DNA of 6,348 bases from JBFHRB01 sp041591915 (GCA_041591915.1 JBFHRB010000197.1:1-6348); one strand, 5' to 3'; positions 1 to 5,995 are shown, counted from the stretch's first letter. Notes: generated by a model not told the origin, from the sequence alone. Numbers and translations are program-made.

Positions 1-362
1 GCCCGCAGCAGCGGGCGCTCGAGCAGGTAGTCCTCACCGAAGATGTCGTCCTCGATGGCGTCCCAGCCCCGGTCCTTGTCGGCCTGGATGCGCAGGAGCT
101 GCTTCTTGTAGTTCCACTCGTACAGGGCCTTGGCCTCGTCGAGGCCCTCGTAGCACTGCAGGCGGATCAGGTCGGCGTCGCGCGCCTTGGCGACCGCCTT
201 CGCGAGCTCGGTCTTGCCGACGCCGGCCGGGCCCTCCACGAGGATCGGCTTGCGCAGGCGCTCGGCGAGGTAGACGACGGTCTCGATCGCCTCGCTCGTG
301 AGGTAGCCGACGTCCTCCAGCCGCTTGCTGACGTCGGCGGCGCCGCTGAACTCCTGGGTCAC
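1..362 (-). CDS. MoxR-family AAA+ ATPase (5' part; gene runs off the left edge)
   Basis: Reading the minus strand from a GTG at 362-360 gives 120 residues of open frame to the window edge. Residues 44-51 are a Walker A P-loop (GPAGVGKT) preceded by the hydrophobic strand KPILVE. It is followed by a stretch around residues 66-92 (LIRLQCYEGLDEAKALYEWN, then KKQLL) that is characteristic of MoxR/CoxD-type AAA+ ATPases. These act as ATP-driven chaperones that help insert cofactors or activate partner enzymes, usually with a von Willebrand factor A protein encoded nearby. Walker B, sensor residues and the lid domain lie outside the window, so catalytic competence cannot be judged. The start is supported by GAGGAG on the minus strand at 373-368, five bases upstream. 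The gene lies 124 bases downstream of the HxlR-type regulator gene on the same strand, with a possible terminator between them, so it probably has its own promoter. The family call is firm; the specific client is unknown. Confidence 0.9.
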   Translation of the reverse strand, partial: MTQEFSGAADVSKRLEDVGYLTSEAIETVVYLAERLRKPILVEGPAGVGKTELAKAVAKARDADLIRLQCYEGLDEAKALYEWNYKKQLLRIQADKDRGWDAIEDDIFGEDYLLERPLLR

Positions 363-367
363 GCGTG

Positions 368-373
368 CTCCTC
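368..373 (-). promoter_or_regulatory. Ribosome binding site of the MoxR-type gene
   Basis: The minus strand reads GAGGAG here, five bases before the GTG at 362-360. It decides that start, because no ATG with a comparable site lies upstream in frame. Confidence 0.7.
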
Positions 374-464
374 GGGTCGAGGCGCCGTCGGAGGGTTCGG
401 GGAGACGCACCGAGGCCGACGGCGTGATGACGTTGCAGCGCGAACGGTACGCGCGCGCTGGTGG

Positions 465-482
465 CGCCGCGAACCGGCGGCG
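465..482 (-). terminator. Possible terminator hairpin after the HxlR-type gene
   Basis: A perfect 6-bp GC-only inverted repeat, CGCCGC (465-470) and GCGGCG (477-482), encloses a 6-base loop. It begins four bases after the TGA stop of the regulator gene. No T-tract follows on the minus strand. It is therefore at best a U-tract-less terminator of the kind often proposed in GC-rich actinobacteria, and short GC stems also arise by chance at this composition. The remaining sequence down to the MoxR-type start (363-464) shows no gene. Confidence 0.35.
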
Positions 483-486
483 AGGC

Positions 487-909
487 TCAGAAGTGCTGCA
501 GCGTCGCCTCGTCCTCGTCCAGCGGCACGTCGCAGGTCGGGCACCACCAGCGCGCCTCGGCGGCCGTCCCGCAGGCGTCGTGGCGCGCGATCGCGTCCGG
601 GTCGGGGTCGTCGGTCGCGTGCCGGGTCCCCCAGTCGGCGAGCAGCCGGAGCGCCCCGGCGAGCTCCTGGCCGCTCGCGGTCAGCTCGTACTGGAAGCGC
701 TGGGGCCGGTCCTGGTACGGGGTCGCGAGCACGATCGCCTCGGCCTCGAGCTGCTTGAGGCGGGCCGCGAGGATGTTCGGCGAGATGCCGGCCACCGCCT
801 CCTGCAGGTCCGAGTAGCGCATCGGACCGCCGAGCAGCGCCTCGATGATGAGCAGCGTCCAGCGGTCACCCACGCGCTCCACAGCCGCGACGAGCCCCGA
901 GTCGGCCAC
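487..909 (-). CDS. HxlR-family winged helix-turn-helix transcriptional regulator
   Basis: A 140-residue DNA-binding protein of the HxlR (MarR-like) family, which binds operators as a dimer and often controls divergently transcribed genes. Residues 12-35 (RVGDRWTLLIIEALLGGPMR, then YSDL) match the start of the HxlR domain. The recognition-helix region is residues 42-55 (ISPNILAARLKQLE), and the wing is about 60-76, ending in RFQYELTASG. After a helix to about residue 97, a C-terminal tail carries His110, Cys113, Cys123 and Cys126 (H-x2-C-x9-C-x2-C), which looks like a metal-binding knuckle. The N-terminal cysteine that redox-sensing HxlR members use (as in YodB or HypR) is absent; the equivalent region reads DSGLVAAVE. 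I chose the GTG at 909-907 because AGGAGG lies four bases upstream at 919-914; the longer frame to 1008 only adds an Arg/Pro-rich stretch. The gene diverges from the protease operon, and the repeats at 1007-1050 are its most likely operator. The ligand is unknown. Confidence 0.88.
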   Translation of the reverse strand: MADSGLVAAVERVGDRWTLLIIEALLGGPMRYSDLQEAVAGISPNILAARLKQLEAEAIVLATPYQDRPQRFQYELTASGQELAGALRLLADWGTRHATDDPDPDAIARHDACGTAAEARWWCPTCDVPLDEDEATLQHF

Positions 910-913
910 CGGG

Positions 914-919
914 TCCTCC
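914..919 (-). promoter_or_regulatory. Ribosome binding site of the HxlR-type gene
   Basis: The minus strand reads AGGAGG four bases before the GTG at 909-907. It selects that start over in-frame upstream GTG codons at about 930 and 1008, which have no such site. Confidence 0.65.
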
Positions 920-944
920 TGCCGTCCCACGCGCGCCTCGCTCG

Positions 945-950
945 ACTGTA
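945..950 (-). promoter_or_regulatory. Candidate -10 element for the HxlR-type gene
   Basis: The minus strand reads TACAGT, which fits the TANNNT pattern of actinobacterial sigma-70-type -10 boxes. It would start transcription about 30 bases before the GTG, leaving room for the Shine-Dalgarno site. No good -35 box is visible at the right distance. An alternative is TATGAT on the minus strand at 1037-1032, inside the repeat cluster, which would give a leader of over 100 bases. Confidence 0.35.
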
Positions 951-979
951 GGGCCTGTCCCGGGCGACGCCGCGGAGGT

Positions 980-992
980 GCCGGTGACCGGC
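980..992. repeat. 13-bp palindrome GCCGGTGACCGGC in the divergent control region
   Basis: GCCGGT (980-985) and ACCGGC (987-992) form a perfect 6-bp inverted repeat around a single central base. It sits between the HxlR-type gene and the GCAAGT repeats. It could be a second protein-binding site or a small hairpin in the regulator's leader, but a GC-rich palindrome of this length can also be fortuitous. Confidence 0.5.
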
Positions 993-1006
993 GGGAATGC
1001 CGACCC

Positions 1007-1050
1007 ACTTGCTTGCGTTCTGCAAGTCACTATCATACTGCAAGTCACTA
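1007..1050. promoter_or_regulatory. Probable operator of the HxlR-type regulator: ACTTGC/GCAAGT half-sites with a 13-bp direct repeat
   Basis: Three copies of one hexamer lie in 39 bases: ACTTGC at 1007-1012 and its reverse complement GCAAGT at 1022-1027 and 1040-1045. The first and second form an inverted repeat with a 9-base spacer. The second and third lie inside a perfect direct repeat, CTGCAAGTCACTA, at 1020-1032 and 1038-1050 (18-bp period). The stretch is visibly richer in A/T than the surrounding DNA and lies between two divergent genes, one encoding an HxlR-type repressor. HxlR/MarR-like dimers typically bind short dyads of this kind, so I infer that this is its operator; the protein-DNA match is not shown by the sequence itself. 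Confidence 0.65.
1009..1036 (+). promoter_or_regulatory. Candidate promoter of the protease operon
   Basis: TTGCTT (1009-1014) and TATCAT (1031-1036) are separated by 16 bases and could serve as -35 and -10 boxes. This would place the transcript start near 1043 with a leader of about 60 bases. An alternative -10 is CATACT at 1034-1039. Both options are embedded in the repeat cluster, so a bound regulator would block RNA polymerase. Matches to the consensus are moderate. Confidence 0.4.
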
Positions 1051-1092
1051 GCCGGCCTTGCCCGTCACGGCGGCCGCCGGCGCACAACCACC

Positions 1093-1098
1093 AGGGAG
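1093..1098 (+). promoter_or_regulatory. Ribosome binding site of the first protease gene
   Basis: AGGGAG lies six bases before the ATG at 1105. It supports this start over the in-frame ATG at 997, which would place the repeats and presumed promoter inside the coding sequence. Confidence 0.7.
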
Positions 1099-1104
1099 AT
1101 CCCC

Positions 1105-2004
1105 ATGAGCAGCATCCTCACCGAACTCGGCAGCGCCATCCGTGCCGTCGCCGAGACCACCAGCCCCTCCATCGTCGGCGTCGGCCGCGGCTCGGGCATC
1201 GTCATCGAGCCGGGCCGCGTCCTCACCAACGCCCACAACCTCCGCCACGACGAGACCCGCGTCGGGTTCGCCGACGGCCGCACCGAGCGCGGCACCGTCC
1301 TCGGCTTCGATCCCGACGCCGACCTCGCCATCGTCGAGGTCGACACCGGCGACACCCCGGCCGTCGCCTGGGCCGAGGAGCCGCCGCTCCTCGGCGATGC
1401 CGTCTTCGCGCTCGCCAACCCACGCGGACGCGGTGTGCGCGTGACGTTCGGCACGGTCAGCTCCACGACCCGCGCGTTCCGCGGCCCCCGCGGGCGCGTG
1501 ATCGGCGACGCGCTCGAGCACACCGCGCCACTCGCGCGTGGCAGCTCCGGCGGACCCATCGTCGACGCGTCCGGCGCCCTGCTCGGCATCAACACCCACC
1601 GGCGTGGCGACGGCTTCTACCTCGCGATCCCGGCGACCGCGGACCTGCGCAGCCACGTCTCGGCGCTCACGAAGGGCGAGACCCCGAAGCGCCGCCGGCT
1701 CGGTGTCGCCGTTGCACCCCCGCACGCTGCGAGGCGGATGCGCGCAGCGGTCGGGCTCGAACCGCGTGACGGGCTCCTCGTCCGCGGCGTCGAGGACGGC
1801 GGCCCGGCGGCCCGCGCGGGGGTCCGTCGCGGCGACCTCCTGATCGCGGCGAACGACACCGACCTCGCGCGGGCCGAGGACCTCTACGGCGTCCTCGACG
1901 GCCTCGACGGCGAGGCGACGCTGACGCTCCGACTGCTCCGCGGGACCGAGGCCGTCGACGTCGCCGTGACCTTCGGCGACACCGTGGAGGAGGGCTCGGC
2001 GTGA
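1105..2004 (+). CDS. HtrA-like (S1C) trypsin-fold serine protease with PDZ domain, no signal peptide
   Basis: A 299-residue protein with a trypsin-like domain (about 20-185) and a C-terminal PDZ domain (about 199-293, starting LGVAVAP and containing GPAARAGVRRGDLLIAAN). The catalytic triad is visible: His44 in VLTNAHNL, Asp73 in DADLAIVEV and Ser148 in GSSGGPIVD. The active-site motif is GSSGG instead of the GNSGG usual in DegP/HtrA, and the segment before it (HTAPLARG) replaces the usual QTDAAINPG, so this copy is the divergent member of the pair. There is no signal peptide or membrane helix at the N terminus (MSSILTELGSAIRAVAE), so it is predicted to stay in the cytoplasm. HtrA enzymes degrade or remodel misfolded or regulatory proteins, with PDZ domains presenting C termini or allosteric ligands; the substrate here is unknown. 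It is the first gene of an operon, divergent from the HxlR-type regulator, and its stop overlaps the next start in GTGA. Confidence 0.88.
   Translation: MSSILTELGSAIRAVAETTSPSIVGVGRGSGIVIEPGRVLTNAHNLRHDETRVGFADGRTERGTVLGFDPDADLAIVEVDTGDTPAVAWAEEPPLLGDAVFALANPRGRGVRVTFGTVSSTTRAFRGPRGRVIGDALEHTAPLARGSSGGPIVDASGALLGINTHRRGDGFYLAIPATADLRSHVSALTKGETPKRRRLGVAVAPPHAARRMRAAVGLEPRDGLLVRGVEDGGPAARAGVRRGDLLIAANDTDLARAEDLYGVLDGLDGEATLTLRLLRGTEAVDVAVTFGDTVEEGSA
1986..1994 (+). promoter_or_regulatory. Ribosome binding site of the second protease gene, inside the first gene
   Basis: GGAGGAGGG lies six bases before the GTG at 2001-2003, within the last codons of the upstream gene. The GTG overlaps the upstream TGA stop (2002-2004), the arrangement expected for translational coupling. 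Confidence 0.75.
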
Positions 2005-2993
2005 CCCCGGCGACCTCCGACGTCCCGACCTCGGACCTGCCGACGGAGGCCGAGGCCCTCGACGCCTACTCGTCCATCGTGGTGTCCGTCGCGGACCGCC
2101 TCCTCCCCTCGGTGGCGAGCCTGACCGTCCGCCGGCGTGTCCGCGGCCACCTGCAGGACGCGGGCTCCGGTTCTGCGGTGGCCATCACCGGCGATGGCTT
2201 CCTGCTCACCTCGGCGCACGTCGTCGAGGGCGCCGAGGGTGGCCGCGCGGCGTTCCACGACGGCACCGAGTTCGACCTCGAGATCATCGGCGCCGACCGG
2301 CTGTCCGACCTCGCCGTCGTCCGCATCCACACGGAGACCCTGGCGGTCGAGCTGGGCGACGCCAGCGAGTTGCGGGTCGGCCAGCTCGTCGTCGCCGTCG
2401 GCAACCCGCTCGGCTTCGCCGGCTCCGTCAGTGCCGGGGTGGTGAGCGCGGTGGGGCGCAGCCTCACGGCACGCACCGACCGCAACGCGCGCCTCATCGA
2501 GAACGTCATCCAGACCGACGCGGCCCTCCACCCCGGCAACTCCGGCGGTGCCCTCGCGGACGCGCAGGGCCGGGTCGTCGGGATCAACACGGCACTCGTC
2601 GGGCCCATGGTCGGCCAGGGACTGGGCATGGCCGTGCCGATCGACGAGGTCACCCGAGGGATCGTGGCTGCCCTCATCTCCTCCGGGTCGGTCCGACGCG
2701 CCTACCTCGGCGTCGCCGGTGGCTCACGCCCGCTCCCTCCGAAGGCGGCCACCGCGACCGGGCAGGCCCGCGGGATCGAGGTGCTCTCGGTCGTGGACGC
2801 CTCGCCCGCCGCGCTGGCGGGGATCCGCCCCGAGGACATCCTCGTGGCGCTCGACGGCGAGCCCGTCGAGCGCGTCGGCGACCTGCAGGCGCGCATGACC
2901 GGCGACCGCATCGGCGCCACCCTCGAGCTCACCTACGTGCGCGGGGGCCAGGTCGCCACGGTCGACGTCACCCCCGTGGAACTCCCCGACTGA
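2001..2993 (+). CDS. HtrA/DegP-type (S1C) serine protease with PDZ domain, no signal peptide
   Basis: A 330-residue protein much closer to canonical HtrA than its upstream neighbour. The protease domain spans about residues 25-232 and holds the full triad: His73 in LLTSAHVVEG, Asp103 in RLSDLAVVRI and Ser181 in QTDAALHPGNSGGALAD. Other hallmarks are VAVGNPLGF (132-139), VSAGVVSAVGRSL (143-155) and GLGMAVPID (207-215). A single PDZ domain follows (about 236-325: YLGVAGG, then ASPAALAGIRPEDILVALDG). The N terminus is polar (MTPATSDVPTSDLPTEAEAL) with no signal peptide or transmembrane anchor, unlike standard extracytoplasmic HtrA, so a cytoplasmic location is inferred. HtrA proteases form trimers or larger cages, so co-translation with the upstream paralogue suggests possible mixed assemblies, which is a hypothesis only. 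Its stop faces that of the surface-protein gene across a short hairpin. Confidence 0.93.
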   Translation: MTPATSDVPTSDLPTEAEALDAYSSIVVSVADRLLPSVASLTVRRRVRGHLQDAGSGSAVAITGDGFLLTSAHVVEGAEGGRAAFHDGTEFDLEIIGADRLSDLAVVRIHTETLAVELGDASELRVGQLVVAVGNPLGFAGSVSAGVVSAVGRSLTARTDRNARLIENVIQTDAALHPGNSGGALADAQGRVVGINTALVGPMVGQGLGMAVPIDEVTRGIVAALISSGSVRRAYLGVAGGSRPLPPKAATATGQARGIEVLSVVDASPAALAGIRPEDILVALDGEPVERVGDLQARMTGDRIGATLELTYVRGGQVATVDVTPVELPD

Positions 2994-3015
2994 CCCGCCG
3001 CACGCGCCCGGCGGG
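2994..3015. terminator. Hairpin between convergent genes, probable bidirectional terminator
   Basis: CCCGCCG (2994-3000) and CGGCGGG (3009-3015) are perfect reverse complements around an 8-base loop. The hairpin occupies the 27 bases between the plus-strand TGA (2991-2993) and the minus-strand stop (3021-3023). An outer pairing of TGACCC (2991-2996) with GGGTCA (3018-3023), including both stop codons, is an alternative fold. There is no U-tract in either direction, so efficiency is uncertain. Confidence 0.55.
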
Positions 3016-3020
3016 GTGGG

Positions 3021-5984
3021 TCAGCCGGTCGGGAACGTGAGGTGGGACGTGCGGGCGAGGGTGTCGAGGTCGTGGGCCCCGAGCCCCTGGTCCGAGACGG
3101 TGTAGAGCGTGTCGCCCACGACGAACGTCCGCCGGATCTGGGGGCCGACGGTCGTGGACCCCGAGCCAGACGACGGCTGGGTCAGACGCCCGGCCTCCGC
3201 CACCGACCCCCCGGCGGAGACGTCGACGGCGACGGCACCCGTGAACTGCGGGCTCTCGTACTCGTAGAGCGGCACCAGCGCCCGGCCGAGCGACGGGACG
3301 TACTGGAAGGCCCGGTGGTCGGACTGCACCTCGCTCCAGCCCGGCCGGAAGACGACGCGCCCGACCTGGCGGGGGTCCGTGCGGTCCGAGATGTCGAAGG
3401 TGGAGACCTGCGGACCGATCACGACGCCCTCGTCGGTGGCCTCCTGCCCGACCCCGAGGAGCAGGCCGTCCCGAGCGAGGTGGAGGTACGACGAGAAGCC
3501 GGTGACCTTGAGCTCGCCCGTCACCCTCGGGGCGGTCGGTGTCGCGAGGTCGATGAGGTAGAGCGGGTCGACCTGGCGGAACGTCACGACGGCCGCGAAG
3601 TCGTCGAAGAAGCGCACGGAGTGGATGCGCTCACCCTTGCCGAGCCCGTCGACGAGGCCGATCGGGACGTACTCGCCGCCGCGGCGTTCGAGCACGGTGA
3701 CCCGGCTCTCGCTCTGCGGCCGTTCGACGTCGGCGGACCAGAAGGCCTCGCTGGTCGACGCCACGCGCAGCAGCCCACCCCGCTCGGACAGCGCGAACTG
3801 GCTGTAGAGGTAGCCCGCGACGCGGCCGCTGGCGAGGTAGGTCGTCGAGGTCGGGGCGCTGATGTCGAAGGCGTGGAGCTCGGTCGTCACGTCGCCCTGG
3901 ACGAGCCACGGCTCCCAGGCGCCCCAGCGTGAGGTCGCGACGACGAGCTGGTCCGGCGAGGCGTAGACGAACTCACCCGATCCGAGCACGCCCGCCGAGC
4001 TGGTCGGCGTCACGCCCGCTGACAGGTCCAGCGTGAAGACCCCGATCATGCCCAGGCCGCCGAAGCGGGGCGGCCGGCCGATGTCGCCGCAGGGGATCGT
4101 GGCCTCGTCGGTCCGCGCACCGTCCGGCGCGATCACGACGTAGCCGGGCACCCACGACTCGATCGGCGCCGCGTCGATCACGGCACGGTTGTGCTCGGCC
4201 GAGGCGATCAGCGCCTCGCGCGAGCTGTCCTGCGGGTAGCCGAAGACGAGGTCGTGCGGGCCGGTCTGCACGACGACGCGCGCGGTGTCGCCGATCAGGC
4301 GGGCCGATCGGTACTGGCCATCGAGCTCGACCGTCTCCAGCAATGTGGGGGCGTCCGGGTTGGCGATGTCGTAGAGCCGCAGCGTGGTCGCGGTCACGCC
4401 GTACGGGTCACCGGGCTCGACCAGCGCGGGGCGCCCGAGTGGAACGGGCTGCGGTCCGCGGTACGCGGTCGACAGGACGAGGAGCCGATCACCGCGCAGG
4501 AGGAGTTCGCTCCCCCACCCGGCCTCGAGCGTGCTGGCGACCCGCGGCGCGGCGCCCGTCAGGTCGACGAGGTGCACGGCGGTGCCGGCGGCCACGGCCG
4601 CGACGGAGCCGTCGGTCTTCACGAGGTCGGGCTCGTCGACGCCGACCTCCTGGACGTTGGTCCCGATCACGTCGCCGGAGGTCGGCGCGGCAGCGTCACC
4701 GGCCTCAGCGGCCGGGGCTCCCGTCGGCTGGTCGAACCGAGCGTCGCCCTCGATGGGCATGACGTCGACGGCGACCGGCCCGTAGCCGTCGAAGCCGTAC
4801 GGGCCGACGCGCTCCCCGGCGAGCTCGCGGACATGGGCGAGCAGGTCCGGGCAGCCGTCGAAGGTCGCGAGCCTCGGGCTGCGGTTGACGATGGTCCGGT
4901 CGGGCCCGCAGCCGAGCCCGTCGAGGGCGTCGACCTCCTCGCGCACCGAGCCGTTGACGACCGTGCCGTCGCCGACGACGAGCAGGTCCACCTCCGGAGT
5001 ACCGCAGGCGGCCACGGCCCGCCGGAGCTCCGACGAGACGAAGTGGCGGACCAGCAGGATCGGCACGTCGCCGTCGGCCGCGAGGCCGGCAGCGGTCGCG
5101 CCGAACGCCCACCCGTTGGACCCGTCGACGTTGGTCAGGATGTAGCTGCGGGTCCCGGACGGCGCGACCCCCCACAGCTCCGCGGCGATGGCCGCGGCGG
5201 TCCCCGTGCGGTCCTGCCCCCAGACCCGCCGCGAGCCGGGCAGTGCGGCAGCGACGCCGTCGCTCAGGGCCGCCGTGCCGCCGAGCAGGATGATCTCGCT
5301 CGGCCCATCACGGTCGAGCCAGGCGGCCACGCCGGCGTCGAGCGTGTCGGTGCGGGTCACGAGCACCGGGATGCGGCGGTCGGCGGCGTCGCCGCCGCCG
5401 CTCACCGAGTCGGCCCACCCCGCGCTGTGGCCGGGGGCCAGCCCCCAGGCTCGCGCGATCAGGACCGGCCCGTCGCCGTACAGGGCGCGCACCAGGTCGG
5501 CGACCGCCATGGCCGTCTCGACGCGGGTCTGCCCGGCGAGGCGGCGTACGTCGAAGCCGCGGTCTCGGAGCTCGTCCGCCACGTCGTTGCTGATGGCCGC
5601 GGGTCCACCGAGCAGGTACACGCGCCCCGACGGCGGCAGGACGCGCTGCAGCTCGGCGAGTGTCTCGGCCGTGAGCGACGCGGTGCGCGTGAACAGCAGC
5701 GGTGCCTCCGACGTCAGCGCGGAGGCAGCCAGGGAGTCGGCGAACACGTCGTCGCGGGACAGCACGGCGAACGCCGCGTGGCGGCCGGCTCCGTCGTGGT
5801 CCGCGAAGCGCGCACGTGACACGTCGACGGCGGCGCGGGTCGGGTCGAGCTGCGCCAGCCGTTCGGTGGTCGCGGGATCGCCGTCGTGGAAGGGCGTGGC
5901 CGCGAGCGCTGCTGGCGCGAGGGGCACGCCGGTCATCACCGCTGCGACGAGGGTCAGGGTCAGCGTCAGGACACGGGTGCGCAC
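3021..5984 (-). CDS. Secreted cell-wall-binding protein: signal peptide, three CW_binding_2 repeats, C-terminal beta-propeller
   Basis: A 987-residue exported protein. Residues 1-28 form a Sec signal peptide (MRTR, hydrophobic core, PAALA with probable cleavage before Ala29 or nearby). Three cell-wall-binding type 2 repeats follow: about 72-160 (DDVFADSLAASAL, VYLLGGPAAIS, RLAGQTRVETA), 173-270 (IILLGGTAALSDGV, VWGQDRTGTAA) and 278-356 (VDLLVVGDGTVVNGSV). In clostridia, triplets of this repeat trimerise and hold proteins on the wall by binding anionic polymers. An Ala/Pro-rich linker (about 418-437) leads to a beta-propeller of the actinobacterial and archaeal secreted family distantly related to WD40. 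Its signature is TNVQEVGVDEPDLVKTDG (442-459), with later blades including RLYDIANPDAPTLL, VDPLYLIDLATPTAPRVTG and STFDISDRTDPRQVG. The propeller has no recognisable catalytic motif, so its ligand is unknown. Start: GTG at 5984-5982 with GGAGG six bases upstream. It converges on the protease operon and diverges from the RDD-like gene. Confidence 0.92.
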   Translation of the reverse strand: MRTRVLTLTLTLVAAVMTGVPLAPAALAATPFHDGDPATTERLAQLDPTRAAVDVSRARFADHDGAGRHAAFAVLSRDDVFADSLAASALTSEAPLLFTRTASLTAETLAELQRVLPPSGRVYLLGGPAAISNDVADELRDRGFDVRRLAGQTRVETAMAVADLVRALYGDGPVLIARAWGLAPGHSAGWADSVSGGGDAADRRIPVLVTRTDTLDAGVAAWLDRDGPSEIILLGGTAALSDGVAAALPGSRRVWGQDRTGTAAAIAAELWGVAPSGTRSYILTNVDGSNGWAFGATAAGLAADGDVPILLVRHFVSSELRRAVAACGTPEVDLLVVGDGTVVNGSVREEVDALDGLGCGPDRTIVNRSPRLATFDGCPDLLAHVRELAGERVGPYGFDGYGPVAVDVMPIEGDARFDQPTGAPAAEAGDAAAPTSGDVIGTNVQEVGVDEPDLVKTDGSVAAVAAGTAVHLVDLTGAAPRVASTLEAGWGSELLLRGDRLLVLSTAYRGPQPVPLGRPALVEPGDPYGVTATTLRLYDIANPDAPTLLETVELDGQYRSARLIGDTARVVVQTGPHDLVFGYPQDSSREALIASAEHNRAVIDAAPIESWVPGYVVIAPDGARTDEATIPCGDIGRPPRFGGLGMIGVFTLDLSAGVTPTSSAGVLGSGEFVYASPDQLVVATSRWGAWEPWLVQGDVTTELHAFDISAPTSTTYLASGRVAGYLYSQFALSERGGLLRVASTSEAFWSADVERPQSESRVTVLERRGGEYVPIGLVDGLGKGERIHSVRFFDDFAAVVTFRQVDPLYLIDLATPTAPRVTGELKVTGFSSYLHLARDGLLLGVGQEATDEGVVIGPQVSTFDISDRTDPRQVGRVVFRPGWSEVQSDHRAFQYVPSLGRALVPLYEYESPQFTGAVAVDVSAGGSVAEAGRLTQPSSGSGSTTVGPQIRRTFVVGDTLYTVSDQGLGAHDLDTLARTSHLTFPTG

Positions 5985-5990
5985 GGCTGG

Positions 5991-5995
5991 CCTCC
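5991..5995 (-). promoter_or_regulatory. Ribosome binding site of the surface-protein gene
   Basis: The minus strand reads GGAGG six bases before the GTG at 5984-5982. The resulting protein starts directly with the positively charged n-region of the signal peptide, which supports this start. Confidence 0.7.

Noticed and set aside
325..951. A 208-codon plus-strand open frame opposite the regulator gene
   Set aside because: It is antisense to the HxlR gene and the MoxR start, with no motif and strongly biased Arg/Val/Gly composition.
910..1008. 33-residue N-terminal extension of the HxlR regulator
   Set aside because: The extra residues are Arg/Pro-rich and unlike the family. AGGAGG precedes the GTG at 909, where the family-like sequence begins.
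1020..1050. The two 13-bp direct repeats as a minimal CRISPR array or iteron set
   Set aside because: There are only two copies with a 5-base gap, far too short for CRISPR spacers, and no cas or replication gene is nearby. An operator explains them better.
997..1104. N-terminal extension of the first protease to the ATG at 997
   Set aside because: It has no ribosome binding site and would translate the operator repeat (giving the repeated peptide CKSL). The ATG at 1105 has AGGGAG six bases upstream and starts just before the protease domain.
3042..3932. A 296-codon plus-strand open frame downstream of the proteases
   Set aside because: Low-complexity composition, no ribosome binding site and complete overlap with the propeller-coding region mark it as a shadow frame.
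4191..5819. A 542-codon open frame on the plus strand opposite the surface-protein gene
   Set aside because: It is antisense to a gene with a signal peptide and recognisable domains. Its translation is Arg/Gly/Ala/Val-rich with no motif, as expected for a shadow frame in GC-rich DNA.
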